Positions 26,697 through 35,389 of a stretch of DNA of 64,000 nt are shown one piece after another. The translations under genes were made by a program, and so were the position numbers. The stretch lies in contig CANLTE010000002.1 in assembly GCA_947493885.1 (NCBI GenBank), positions 496,001 through 560,000 of the forward strand. Direction: 5' to 3'. Under the pieces are notes generated by a model. It had not been told where the DNA came from and searched no databases. It worked only from the letters and a program-made list of their open reading frames with translations. Each line of letters opens with the position of its first letter. Position 1 is the stretch's first letter. Origin of the DNA: an uncultured Maribacter sp. Its GTDB lineage: Bacteria > Bacteroidota > Bacteroidia > Flavobacteriales > Flavobacteriaceae.

Positions 26697-27091
26697 TGGA
26701 GCCGGAGGGATTCGAACCCTCGTCCAAACAAGCAATAATAGTGCTTTCTACATGTTTAGAATCTGTTTAATTTTCGATATGCAGATGACCAGAAACCGCC
26801 CACTACACACTTATTTCTAATTTAGTTTTAAGTAAACATCAGAACCCTGCTTACTCTATGTTGACTTTTGTGGTGCTCCAAAACGGGTCGCCGTCAACAA
26901 GGGCTACCCAGGAACATCTCGCTTCGCTACCTAGTAGCGACGAGGCTAATCTTACTATAATTCAGATTAAGCGGCAAGAGCGTAATTATTTTCGCCAATT
27001 AAAAGTGTGGAACATCATATTAACGAGCAACATTCCAACGCTCGACATGCTTACAATACAATTGGTCTCGCTGTCAAAACCAGTCGGCCCC
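26697..27091 (-). ncRNA. ssrA: Transfer-messenger RNA (tmRNA)
   Basis: On the minus strand the RNA starts GGGGCCGACTGGTTTTGACA (5' end at 27091) and ends with the T-arm GGGTTCGAACCC and ...GGCTCCA (3' end at 26697). These two ends fold as the alanine-tRNA-like domain. The tag reading frame at 26996-26967 encodes GENNYALAA followed by TAA, the tag of Flavobacteriia. tmRNA frees ribosomes stalled on broken messages and marks their products for proteolysis. Its 3' end points toward the carbohydrate locus. Confidence 0.97.
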
Positions 27092-27321
27092 AAATAATTT
27101 GCAAAAGCAGAACAAATTAACATTTATATTTACACCTTTTTAGGCGAAAAGTTAACTTGGAAACACTTTATTCAAAGAACTGCACTATCGGTAATAGTTT
27201 ACTGAATGATAGTAACTGTCAAAGGTAAATCAAAAAGTATTCCAAAAAAAGTTTTGTAGCTATCTATACTATGAGTTATTTTTAACACAATACTTTAGGG
27301 TATTGTTATAAAATTTGATTA

Positions 27322-28521
27322 ATGAAATTAGGAATTATAAAGGAACGAAAGAACCCACCAGATCGTAGAGTGGTGCTTTCTCCAGAAGTTTGTAAAAAAG
27401 TACTATCGCGGAACAAAAAGTTGCAAATTGTTGTTGAACCCTCTGACATAAGGGTTTTTAAAAATGAGGAATATGAAAAAAATGAGATTACGGTTACGGA
27501 TAAAATGGAAGAATGTGATGTGTTGCTTGGGGTAAAAGAAGTTCCTATTGATGCTTTAATACCAGATAAAAAATACTTTTTCTTTTCACATACTATTAAA
27601 AAACAGGTTTATAATAAAAAACTATTACAGGCTGTTCTTGAAAAAAACATAGAACTGTATGATCATGAGGTAATTACCAATAGCAAGGGGGTGCGTTTGG
27701 TTGCCTTTGGTAGATATGCAGGTATGGTTGGCGCTTACAACGGTATTAGAACGTATGGCCTAAAGTATAATTTGTTTGATTTACCAAAGGCGGAAACACT
27801 ATCAAATCAAGAGGCACTTATTTTTGAATTAAAAAAGGTGCGGTTGCCAAATATTAAAATTATGCTTACCGGTAGAGGTCGAGTTGGTAATGGTGCTCGT
27901 GAGATGTTGGATGGGATGAAAATTAAACGAGTTAATGTAAAAGAATATCTGTCAGATTCATTCAATGAACCGGTGTATTGTCAGATAGATGCTTCTGAAT
28001 ATAACAAAAGAAAGGACGGTGTTCGAGGAAATAAAGCTGACTTTTTTGATAACCCTCAAGAGTATAAAACAAATTTTACACGTTTTACTAAAGTAACGGA
28101 TTTTTATATTGCAGGGCATTTTTACGGAGATGGTGCTCCGTATTTGTTTACTAGAGAAGATACCAAACACCCTGATTTTAAAATAAAAGTAGTTGCCGAT
28201 GTTAGCTGTGATATAAATGGCCCTGTAGCCTGTACAATACGACCCTCAACAATTGCGGATCCTATTTATGGTTATGACGCTAAAACCGAAAAGGAAGTTA
28301 GCTTTAAAAATAAAAATGCAATCGCCGTTATGGCGGTGGATAATTTGCCTTGTGAATTACCACGTGATGCAAGTGATGGTTTTGGAGAGGCCTTCGCTAA
28401 AAATGTTATCCCCGCTTTTTTTAATGGAGATAAAGATGGTGTTTTGGAGCGTGCCAGAATGACTAAAAACGGAAAATTAACCGAACGTTATAGTTATTTA
28501 CAGGACTATGTAAAAGATTAG
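27322..28521 (+). CDS. NAD(P)-dependent oxidoreductase, saccharopine/alanine dehydrogenase-like
   Basis: The 399-residue cytoplasmic protein has the alanine dehydrogenase/transhydrogenase N-terminal fold (MKLGIIKERKNPPDRRVVLS at residues 1-20, with the typical early Lys and Arg). Its NAD-binding motif GRGRVGNGA is near 184-192, and late GDGAPYLFTRED and VVADVSCDINGP segments follow. The latter resemble saccharopine dehydrogenase (lysine-forming) and related enzymes of amino-acid metabolism. It stands alone, with no pathway partner next to it, so its substrate is open. The A-rich 230-nt region upstream separates it from ssrA. Confidence 0.8.
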   Translation: MKLGIIKERKNPPDRRVVLSPEVCKKVLSRNKKLQIVVEPSDIRVFKNEEYEKNEITVTDKMEECDVLLGVKEVPIDALIPDKKYFFFSHTIKKQVYNKKLLQAVLEKNIELYDHEVITNSKGVRLVAFGRYAGMVGAYNGIRTYGLKYNLFDLPKAETLSNQEALIFELKKVRLPNIKIMLTGRGRVGNGAREMLDGMKIKRVNVKEYLSDSFNEPVYCQIDASEYNKRKDGVRGNKADFFDNPQEYKTNFTRFTKVTDFYIAGHFYGDGAPYLFTREDTKHPDFKIKVVADVSCDINGPVACTIRPSTIADPIYGYDAKTEKEVSFKNKNAIAVMAVDNLPCELPRDASDGFGEAFAKNVIPAFFNGDKDGVLERARMTKNGKLTERYSYLQDYVKD

Positions 28522-28541
28522 GATTCAAAAAGGATATTGAA

Positions 28542-29156
28542 TTAAGCAAGCCTTATAGATTGTAATAACCTAAATAATATCCATAATAAACCTCCAAAGG
28601 CAAAGGATATTATAATTCTAGAATCGTAAACACTATAGATTACTTGGTAGATTAAATTTCTTGGATCGGTTAAAACGTCCCATGAATTAAACCTTAAAAA
28701 TCTCCCCAGGTAAACACCGTAACCAGATAAAAAGCACACTTTGCATAGTGTATATTTAGCAACTTTTTTGTCGAATTTTTTGACAACCATTTTAAACATG
28801 TCTTGCATGGATAAAAGTCCAAGTATTAGCCCGTTTATGGCAAAAACAAATACCAGAAACAAGTCATACCAAGCCATATTAGAAGCATTATCATGCAGGT
28901 GAATTAAATCTGTAATAATGTATGGGCTATTTGGTAAAATTAGCAACCAAATAATGAAACCTAGAATGCTCGTTAATTTAGAGGATTGAATATATTCTGA
29001 TTTTATCATTATTTGAGATATAACGTATGGAAGACCTGCCAAAAATAGGTTCCATATTAGAAAAGTATAAAAGATTGTGCCAGATAATTTAATGCGGAGT
29101 ATTAGTAAAATAATAGCAAACCCTATTGAAATTAATAAGTTAAAATATTTTTTCAT
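28542..29156 (-). CDS. DUF1361 integral membrane protein (first paralogue)
   Basis: The 204-residue protein has about six hydrophobic segments. The DUF1361 core is clear: FLIWNLFLAGLPYVIS (about 32-47), LPNSPYIITDLIHLH (about 75-89) and GYGVYLGRFLRFNSWDV (about 146-162). The function of the family is unknown. A paralogue lies at 31609-32262, on the other side of the CreD module. A strong hairpin (29170-29201) lies between it and creD, so it may be expressed separately. Confidence 0.88.
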   Translation of the reverse strand: MKKYFNLLISIGFAIILLILRIKLSGTIFYTFLIWNLFLAGLPYVISQIMIKSEYIQSSKLTSILGFIIWLLILPNSPYIITDLIHLHDNASNMAWYDLFLVFVFAINGLILGLLSMQDMFKMVVKKFDKKVAKYTLCKVCFLSGYGVYLGRFLRFNSWDVLTDPRNLIYQVIYSVYDSRIIISFAFGGLLWILFRLLQSIRLA

Positions 29157-29169
29157 GTTTTAAAGTTTT

Positions 29170-29201
29170 AATCGGGCGCTATGGTAACTAAGCGCCCGAT
29201 T
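29170..29201 (-). terminator. Hairpin between creD and DUF1361 gene
   Basis: AATCGGGCGCT (29170-29180) pairs perfectly with AGCGCCCGATT (29191-29201) around a 10-nt loop, unusually GC-rich for this region. On the minus strand it follows the creD stop codon. The T-run after it is weak, so it may be a terminator, an attenuator or an mRNA-stabilising hairpin. Confidence 0.5.
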
Positions 29202-29213
29202 TATAGTTAATAG

Positions 29214-30569
29214 TTAAGCGTTTGACCAGTCTATTTTTTTTGTGGTAAACATTATTATGGCTAGAATTATAAATAACCCAATGCTTCCTACTAGTAATGC
29301 ATAACTTTCAAGTTGGATTATTACGAAAATAAAAGCGTATAAGGCCGCCATTGACCCGAAAATCAAACCTGTAAATTTTCGATTTTTTAAAATTGTTTTG
29401 GAGTATAAAGTGATTAATGTGAGTACAGAAATTCCGGCTATTAAGTATGCTTGTAGAAAGTTTTGATGTTCAGATATTGAAATTAACAGAGTATAAAACA
29501 TTACAAGAGATAATCCTATCATTAAATATTGAAAAGGATGGATGTCAATTTTACTAATAATTTGGATTAGTAAAAATATTAGTAGTGTTAGTCCTATAAT
29601 TAAAATGCCATATTTACTAGTGCGTTCAGTTTTTTGATAATCATCAATAGGTATAATTAAATCTGTACCAAAAGAGTACGCATTTAAATTTGGAAGCTGG
29701 TCAAAAAACTGTTGACCAAATTGACGATTGGTTTCAAGTATTTTCCATTGCGCCTCGAAACCATTTTTAGATATTTTTTTGGTGTCTGTATCTGGTAAGT
29801 AGTTTCCATTAAAGCTAGGGGAGTGCCAGTCAGATTTCATTTTAACAATGGTTTCTTTTCCAGTTGGAATAAACTGTAAACTTTTACTTCCATTAATTTT
29901 TATCTGCATAGAGAAGGGTTGGTCCTTTTCGTTACTACTAGAAATGTTTTCAACAAAACCAGTTTCTAAAGTGTTCATGTGAGAAGAATTATTGGTGTTA
30001 AATTTGGGTTTCAGTACATGTTTTTTATTGTTAAGCTCAATTGCAATTTCATTTTGAATCCCTTTAAGGTTTGAAGTTTTAAAAATAACAGTAGCTTTTT
30101 TCCAAAGAATATCCTCCTCTGGAATTTCTTTAGAAGAAAAATCAAATTCAGAAAAACTCCCGTTGATATTAATATCAGTTGAATAAACTACGGATTCGTA
30201 AATGCCGCGTTCTAAAGGCTTGGTTTGTACGTTGGTATTTATATTTAAGTCTTCAGGAAAGAAATATGCAGTGTGCATTATTTCTTTGTAATTACTTAGT
30301 ACAGTAGTGGTATTTGGAATCACAGTTTTTTCCTCTACATAAGTTTTGTACGGAACTTTAATTATGGGTCCATATAGAGATACTTCATTTCCCCATTTAC
30401 TGTTAATCTCATTAATTACATCGGTTTGTCTGAAACCTCTTTCTCTAATAAGGTCTTTTACAAGACCAAGAGGCATTAAAAGGATAATAAAAATAAACCC
30501 TACTGTGAGCATTTTTGCTGAAATAGATGTTTTAAACCAATTCCCTATTCTTTGTTTTTTTGTTTCCAT
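29214..30569 (-). CDS. creD: CreD-like inner-membrane protein
   Basis: The 451-residue protein has one N-terminal transmembrane segment (MLTVGFIFIILLMPLGLV), then a large extracytoplasmic domain. CreD signatures are LIRERGFRQTDVINEINSKW (about 39-58) and FGTDLIIPIDDYQKTERTSK (about 295-314). A cluster of C-terminal membrane helices (about 320-445) includes DIHPFQYLMIGLSLVMFYTLL. In Enterobacteria CreD is induced by CreBC and affects envelope integrity; its biochemical role is unknown. Here the regulator immediately upstream is a winged-helix protein, not CreBC. Confidence 0.93.
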   Translation of the reverse strand: METKKQRIGNWFKTSISAKMLTVGFIFIILLMPLGLVKDLIRERGFRQTDVINEINSKWGNEVSLYGPIIKVPYKTYVEEKTVIPNTTTVLSNYKEIMHTAYFFPEDLNINTNVQTKPLERGIYESVVYSTDININGSFSEFDFSSKEIPEEDILWKKATVIFKTSNLKGIQNEIAIELNNKKHVLKPKFNTNNSSHMNTLETGFVENISSSNEKDQPFSMQIKINGSKSLQFIPTGKETIVKMKSDWHSPSFNGNYLPDTDTKKISKNGFEAQWKILETNRQFGQQFFDQLPNLNAYSFGTDLIIPIDDYQKTERTSKYGILIIGLTLLIFLLIQIISKIDIHPFQYLMIGLSLVMFYTLLISISEHQNFLQAYLIAGISVLTLITLYSKTILKNRKFTGLIFGSMAALYAFIFVIIQLESYALLVGSIGLFIILAIIMFTTKKIDWSNA

Positions 30570-30620
30570 ATTTATTATTTTAAAGTACTTTGTATTTCAA
30601 AGTTAATTGATAAAAAAATA

Positions 30621-30911
30621 TTATCGTTTGATTAAATTTTCTAGGGCGTCAATATGTTTTTTAAAAGCATTTTTACCAAGCGGAGTAATAGTGTACCTTG
30701 TATTTGGTTTTTTGCCGATAAAAGATTTTTCAATTTTAATGTATTCAGCTTTTTCTAGTGTCTTAGAATGACTTGCCAGATTACCATCTGTAACATCTAA
30801 AAGTTCTTTTAATCCGTTAAAATCAACATACTCATTCACCATGAGAATAGACATTATGCCTAAACGAATGCGATGATCAAAAAGTTTGTTTATGTTGTCT
30901 ATAAGACCCAT
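30621..30911 (-). CDS. Winged-helix transcriptional regulator
   Basis: This 96-residue single-domain DNA-binding protein contains LFDHRIRLGIMSILMVNEYV, FNGLKELLDVTDGNLASHSK (recognition helix, about 31-50) and a wing GKKPNTRYTITPLGK. That matches the small HTH family with a MarR/PadR-like fold. Its start overlaps the stop of the preceding membrane gene (30911-31519) and it leads into creD, so it probably regulates this small operon. The signal sensed is unknown. Confidence 0.88.
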   Translation of the reverse strand: MGLIDNINKLFDHRIRLGIMSILMVNEYVDFNGLKELLDVTDGNLASHSKTLEKAEYIKIEKSFIGKKPNTRYTITPLGKNAFKKHIDALENLIKR

Positions 30912-31519
30912 TATTTTTTTTCTTCAGAAAAGTAAATTAAACTACCATAAATAATATGCAATATACCAAAACCAACAATCCAAAACCATAATCCGTACCC
31001 AGGTAGAGCTGCACAAACAAGCCCTAGAACGATTTCCGCATAACCTAAGTATTTTACATTTCCAAGGGTAAATTTGGAAGCGTTTACCAATGCCAACCCA
31101 TAAAAAATAAGCATTAGTGATGCAGTTAGCCCGTAATGCTGACTATTTAATTTTATTATGATGTAAATACCACCCGTAATTAAGGGTATCAAAAAACTAG
31201 CTAGCAGCTTTTTGGTGGTTGCATCCCAAATTTTTTCACCATTTCTTTTTGCTTTTTTCGTTGTAATTATAAAAGCTGTAATAACGCTTAGGACCGCAAC
31301 AGTAATAAGCGTTAAAACTATGAATTTAAAATTCCAACTATGTAGTGTTACATATTCACCTGGAGTTGGGTTAAGGTAAAAATATCCTATAAATGCTCCA
31401 AGGGTGGCGTAAATACCAGCCAATATTCCTGAAAGTCCGCTCAGAGAAATAAATCTGGAGGAACGGCTCATTAAATTTTTGATTTCTGATAAATCTTCAA
31501 GGTATTTTTGTGATTCCAT
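30911..31519 (-). CDS. Hypothetical multi-span membrane protein in creD operon
   Basis: The 202-residue protein has a short cytoplasmic N-terminus (MESQKYLEDLSEIKNLMSRS) and about six hydrophobic helices, including GLSGILAGIYATLGAFIGYF (about 28-47) and a C-terminal LWFWIVGFGILHIIYGSLIY. I recognise no family with certainty. It overlaps the winged-helix regulator by one base, so the pair is translationally linked. It may be a sensor or target partner of that regulator; this is inference. Confidence 0.75.
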   Translation of the reverse strand: MESQKYLEDLSEIKNLMSRSSRFISLSGLSGILAGIYATLGAFIGYFYLNPTPGEYVTLHSWNFKFIVLTLITVAVLSVITAFIITTKKAKRNGEKIWDATTKKLLASFLIPLITGGIYIIIKLNSQHYGLTASLMLIFYGLALVNASKFTLGNVKYLGYAEIVLGLVCAALPGYGLWFWIVGFGILHIIYGSLIYFSEEKK

Positions 31520-31608
31520 AGTAAAGTACTTTGAAATTCAAAGTTATAAAAAAATCAATATAGAAATGTTATTTTTTTCCTAAAATGAAAAGAATAAGGA
31601 GTAAGACT

Positions 31609-32262
31609 CTACGAAGTTTTGTCTGGTTGGTTTAGTAGAGGTTGTAATATTATAAAAGAAACCCATATAAAACAGCCAAATCCAATTGTCCATAACCATG
31701 CCTCCCATAAAAAAAGACATTTGTACAGACAGTAAACTAACGTTTTGGGACGAGCAACGATATCCCATGAGTTAAACCGTAAAAACCTGCCAATAAAAAT
31801 TCCGTAACCGCTTAAAATACATACCACTAATAATGTGATGTGTGCTATGTTTGTATTGAATCTTTGCGTAATAGAATAATGCATGTCTATCATGGATAAA
31901 GTACCTAAAAGCACACCGTTTAAAGCGAAAACAAATAATAAAAATAAGTCTACCCACATAGTAGAGATACCCGTTTCTAAATGAACAAAATCAGTAATAA
32001 TGTAGGAGCTGTTTGGAAGAAAAACTAGCCATAACCCAAAAAAGATGTATGATATTACATTAGACGAGGATATTTTTTTATTGTAACGTATGAGCCTTGA
32101 GATTACAAGCGGTAAAAAAGCCAAAAATAAATTCCATAGTAAAAAGGTGAAAAATATAGTTTGAGTTGTAACTATCCTATATATTAACGCTATCACTCCT
32201 AACGCTGTTAACAGCAGTAGTGGCCTATGATTGGGACTAATATTAAAAGAAGTAGGTTTCAT
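31609..32262 (-). CDS. DUF1361 integral membrane protein (second paralogue)
   Basis: The 217-residue paralogue of the gene at 28542-29156 shares FLLWNLFLAFLPLVIS, LPNSSYIITDFVHLE and SGYGIFIGRFLRFNSWDI in the same order. There are about six hydrophobic helices and no catalytic motif is known. The two copies bracket the regulator-creD operon on the same strand, suggesting an old duplication with an inserted or retained operon. Confidence 0.88.
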   Translation of the reverse strand: MKPTSFNISPNHRPLLLLTALGVIALIYRIVTTQTIFFTFLLWNLFLAFLPLVISRLIRYNKKISSSNVISYIFFGLWLVFLPNSSYIITDFVHLETGISTMWVDLFLLFVFALNGVLLGTLSMIDMHYSITQRFNTNIAHITLLVVCILSGYGIFIGRFLRFNSWDIVARPKTLVYCLYKCLFLWEAWLWTIGFGCFIWVSFIILQPLLNQPDKTS

Positions 32263-32339
32263 AAACGTTATTCACTTGGGATGATTTTTATAACGTTTAT
32301 TTTGGTGATTATATTGTAGGAAAAAACCTTAAATCGATG

Positions 32340-34324
32340 CTATTCTTTTTTAAGAACAATTAGTGAGTTATTTTGTATTTCGGTGACATGTTTAAATAGC
32401 TCTTTTATCCCAATATAGTTTTCCGAGGGAATGTGAGTTTGACTTAGATTAAGTTTAAAGCTCAAATCTATTACATTGCCTTTTTGATTTGCCAAAAATT
32501 GCAATGAAGCGGACTTATCACTTAGTTGTATCATTTTTTGTTTAGGAAGATCATGAATGGTATAACCTTCAGGGATTAACATGTTTACGGAGTAGGAGTA
32601 ACTTCTTTTAAATCCAAAATCTACTGGAAAATTTCGCTCTTTGCTCAAGAAAGGATTTTTCTCAAAAAAAGTGATAAAAAAAGGATTTAAATATACCATT
32701 TTACCTTCTAAAATATTTTCAACTTCAAAAGTAATTAGTTCACTAGTTTTTTCTGAAGAGCTATTCTTCTCATTAAATGTATAATCCGTAATATAAAAAT
32801 CTCCTTTTACAGATTCTTCCATTTTATCTAGATAGTCTTCTTCCGAAAGTTCTTTTTTTTCTTGATGAACATTAAATGCGTTGTAACCTAAATTTATTAA
32901 CCTAAATGCACCTTTAGCTTTTTTTTCTGCAATGTCAAATTTTACCTGACCACGTACTCTTTGTGTACCTTCATAATCAGGAACAATGTTTTGCCAATAG
33001 CTATCTTTTTTAAAGTCCATAACCCTACCATAATAGTTTAAAGCTCTATAGGGTAGGGCCCCAAACGCTAAATAATTTTCTGTTGCATCTAATAAATAAT
33101 CTTTTCCATTAATATTGGTTTTAGCCAGAATGTAATTAAAGTCAGTCATTACTGGATGATTCTGTTTGGGCAGACCATTTTTTCTGGTGGAAACAAGCAT
33201 CATATTAGATTTTAAACCAGCGGCGTTCAAGAGGTTAATTAATGACATGTTTATTTCCCATGCATTACCTTTTTTTGCATTAAAAGCATCCTTTACTCTT
33301 GCCTTTCCATAGGACGAATATTTCCCATTCCATGTGTAGTGATTTTGGATAAACTTATATATTGATTTGGCTTTTTGAAGGTCGTTTTTTGTATTATTTA
33401 GTATGCTATCAGGAACATTTTTTTCAAAGAAATTTTTCTTAGTGAGCTGGCGACCAAAGTCTTTATCAGATTTAAACTCTTTATCAACATCTTCCCATGA
33501 CTTTGTATATTTTTTATTTATCCCGTCTAATCTTCTGTGTTCTGATAATTCGAATTCTATTTTCGAAATATAATTAGAAGGGGCTAACATAAACTCTTCT
33601 TTCTTGTTAAAAGCAGGAATATCATTCATAGCATACTTTAGAACTTCACAATCAGCAGGATTAGGATAGCCTTGAACATAAAAGCACTGTTTTTCTACTG
33701 AAGCATCATTAACTGTTAGTGGTAAAGTTCCTTTTAACGTTCTGTTGTAAATATAATTCCCAGGTATTTTAGCATTAAACTCGCTATATATTTTAGGGAT
33801 ATTACCTTGAAATTGCCAACCATTTAAGTTAAAAACGTACGGAGAAATAATTTTATACTGATATTCTAATATGCTTCCTTCCGTAATACTGGGAAAGGTA
33901 AAAGTTTTTTCTTTCCAACGTTCGCTTATGTCTTTTGTGTAAATTTTAGATTGTTGAAGAGCTATTTTTTGGTTACCATTATGCGTTATCGCTTTTATGT
34001 CTTTAACATGTTCACTGGAATCATCATTATGATAGTAATAGATGGAAATAGTGCCTTCGTCAAATCCTTTTTTATCTAGAATCTTAATTTTTGTATGATA
34101 GTTTTTAACTAACCTAATGTATCCTCTAATTACTTCAAAGTAATTCTCACCCCTTTCATATAATACAACGGCATTGGCAGTGCTGTCTTTGTCGTAAGTA
34201 GTTAAGTTTTTTCTGCATGTAACAGCTCTCCAAAAGGGTGACCTTTTGACTTTTTTGTTGTTTGAGAAAATAAATTGGAAACTAATAAAGTAAATAAAAC
34301 ACAGGTTAGTATTTTTTGAAACAT
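32340..34324 (-). CDS. DUF3857/transglutaminase-like exported protein, apparent N-terminal frameshift
   Basis: The long frame (to 34373) overlaps kdsA and lacks a signal. ATG 34324-34322, 15 nt after the kdsA stop, opens another frame reading MFQKILTCVLFTLL...NLFSQ, a good Sec signal peptide, but it stops at TAA about 40 codons on. Restoring one A in the A6 run (34207-34212 on the + strand as T6) joins signal and body into one protein of about 660 residues. The body has a DUF3857 region and a transglutaminase-like core (KGNAWEINMSLINLLNAAGL) whose catalytic Cys is absent, as in many relatives. The break may be a real mutation or a base-calling error. Confidence 0.8.
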
Positions 34325-34338
34325 GAAATAACGTTTTG

Positions 34339-35160
34339 CTATGTAAGTTGGTTAACTGTTTTTTTGATAGCAACTAAGTTAATTAATAAATTTCGAAGAT
34401 AATCTAAATGGAGCATATTTGCTCCATCACTTTTGGCATTAGCTGGGTCAAAGTGAGTCTCAATAAATATACCATCAGTACCAGTTACAATTCCTGCCCT
34501 GGCTATGGTTTCAATCATATCGGGTCTTCCACCAGTTACTCCAGAAGATTGGTTAGGTTGTTGTAGAGAATGTGTAACATCTAAAACAACTGGAGCAAAT
34601 TGCTTCATGGTTGGAATTCCTCTAAAATCAACAACCATGTCTTGATAGCCAAACATAGTACCTCTATCAGTTACCATTACCTGTTCACTACCACAATCAG
34701 TAACTTTTGTAACCGCATGTTGCATACTTTCAGGACTCATAAATTGTCCTTTTTTAAGATTTACAACTTTTCCCGTTTTAGCGGCAGCAACAACTAAATC
34801 CGTCTGACGGACCAAAAAAGCAGGTATCTGTAAAACATCTACAAATTCGGCAGCCATCGCAGCATCAGATACTTCATGAATATCAGTTACTGTTGGTACA
34901 TTAAATGTTTCAGAAACTTTACGTAATATCTTCAATGCTTTTTCATCTCCAATCCCGGTAAAAGAATCAACACGGCTTCGATTTGCTTTTTTAAAACTGC
35001 CTTTAAACACATACGGAATTTCCAATTCATCAGTAATAGTAACAATTTTTTCTGCAATGCGCAGTGCCATATCCTCGCCCTCAATGGCGCATGGACCGGA
35101 TAGTAAAAAAAAGTTATCGTTTTTTGTATGTTTTAGGTGAGGAATTTTATCTAACTGCAT
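34339..35160 (-). CDS. kdsA: 3-deoxy-8-phosphooctulonate (KDO-8-P) synthase
   Basis: The 273-residue enzyme condenses arabinose-5-phosphate with phosphoenolpyruvate in the lipopolysaccharide KDO pathway. Motifs: LLSGPCAIEGEDMALRIAEK with Cys24, which marks the metal-dependent class, FKGSFKKANRSRVDSFTG (about 54-71), and FDVTHS-like VVLDVTHSLQQPNQSSGVTG (about 197-216). Length and start are normal. It is cytoplasmic. A good promoter sits just upstream and leaves a leader of under 10 nt. Confidence 0.96.
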   Translation of the reverse strand: MQLDKIPHLKHTKNDNFFLLSGPCAIEGEDMALRIAEKIVTITDELEIPYVFKGSFKKANRSRVDSFTGIGDEKALKILRKVSETFNVPTVTDIHEVSDAAMAAEFVDVLQIPAFLVRQTDLVVAAAKTGKVVNLKKGQFMSPESMQHAVTKVTDCGSEQVMVTDRGTMFGYQDMVVDFRGIPTMKQFAPVVLDVTHSLQQPNQSSGVTGGRPDMIETIARAGIVTGTDGIFIETHFDPANAKSDGANMLHLDYLRNLLINLVAIKKTVNQLT

Positions 35161-35174
35161 GGAAATATTTTTTG

Positions 35175-35203
35175 CAAAGATACAATTTAAGATGTGCGGA
35201 CAA
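35175..35203 (-). promoter_or_regulatory. Predicted kdsA promoter
   Basis: On the minus strand TTG (35203-35201), an 18-nt spacer and TATCTTTG (35182-35175) match the Bacteroidota consensus. Transcription would start near 35168, only about 8 nt before the kdsA ATG at 35160. Confidence 0.6.
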
Positions 35204-35312
35204 ATAAGCTTTTATAGTTGGAAAAAGGAAGTCAAAGGGTTTTTTGAGATACCTGTTACTTGTAAAATATTTAAAAGCTTAGTAATCAGTAATATAAAAT
35301 TAACAGAACTAT

Positions 35313-35344
35313 TTGTTCGCATAGGTAAAATAGAAGTATCTTTG
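35313..35344 (+). promoter_or_regulatory. Predicted typA promoter
   Basis: TTG (35313-35315), a 21-nt spacer and TATCTTTG (35337-35344) match the Bacteroidota consensus. The -7 box is identical to that of the divergent kdsA promoter. The leader to ATG 35390 would be about 40 nt. Confidence 0.6.
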
Positions 35345-35389
35345 CACGCTTAAAATAGCAAACAATTGTTATCAAATTAAATTAAAGAT

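Noticed and set aside
26858-27097. 79-codon plus-strand open frame
   Set aside because: It lies across the tmRNA gene on the opposite strand and its sequence is explained by tmRNA structure.
34325-34373. Start of the DUF3857 gene inside kdsA
   Set aside because: It gives no signal peptide and overlaps kdsA; the signal-bearing ATG at 34324 is far more plausible, with a frameshift after it.
35159-35353. 64-codon open frame between kdsA and typA
   Set aside because: It covers both predicted promoters and has no homology that I recognise.
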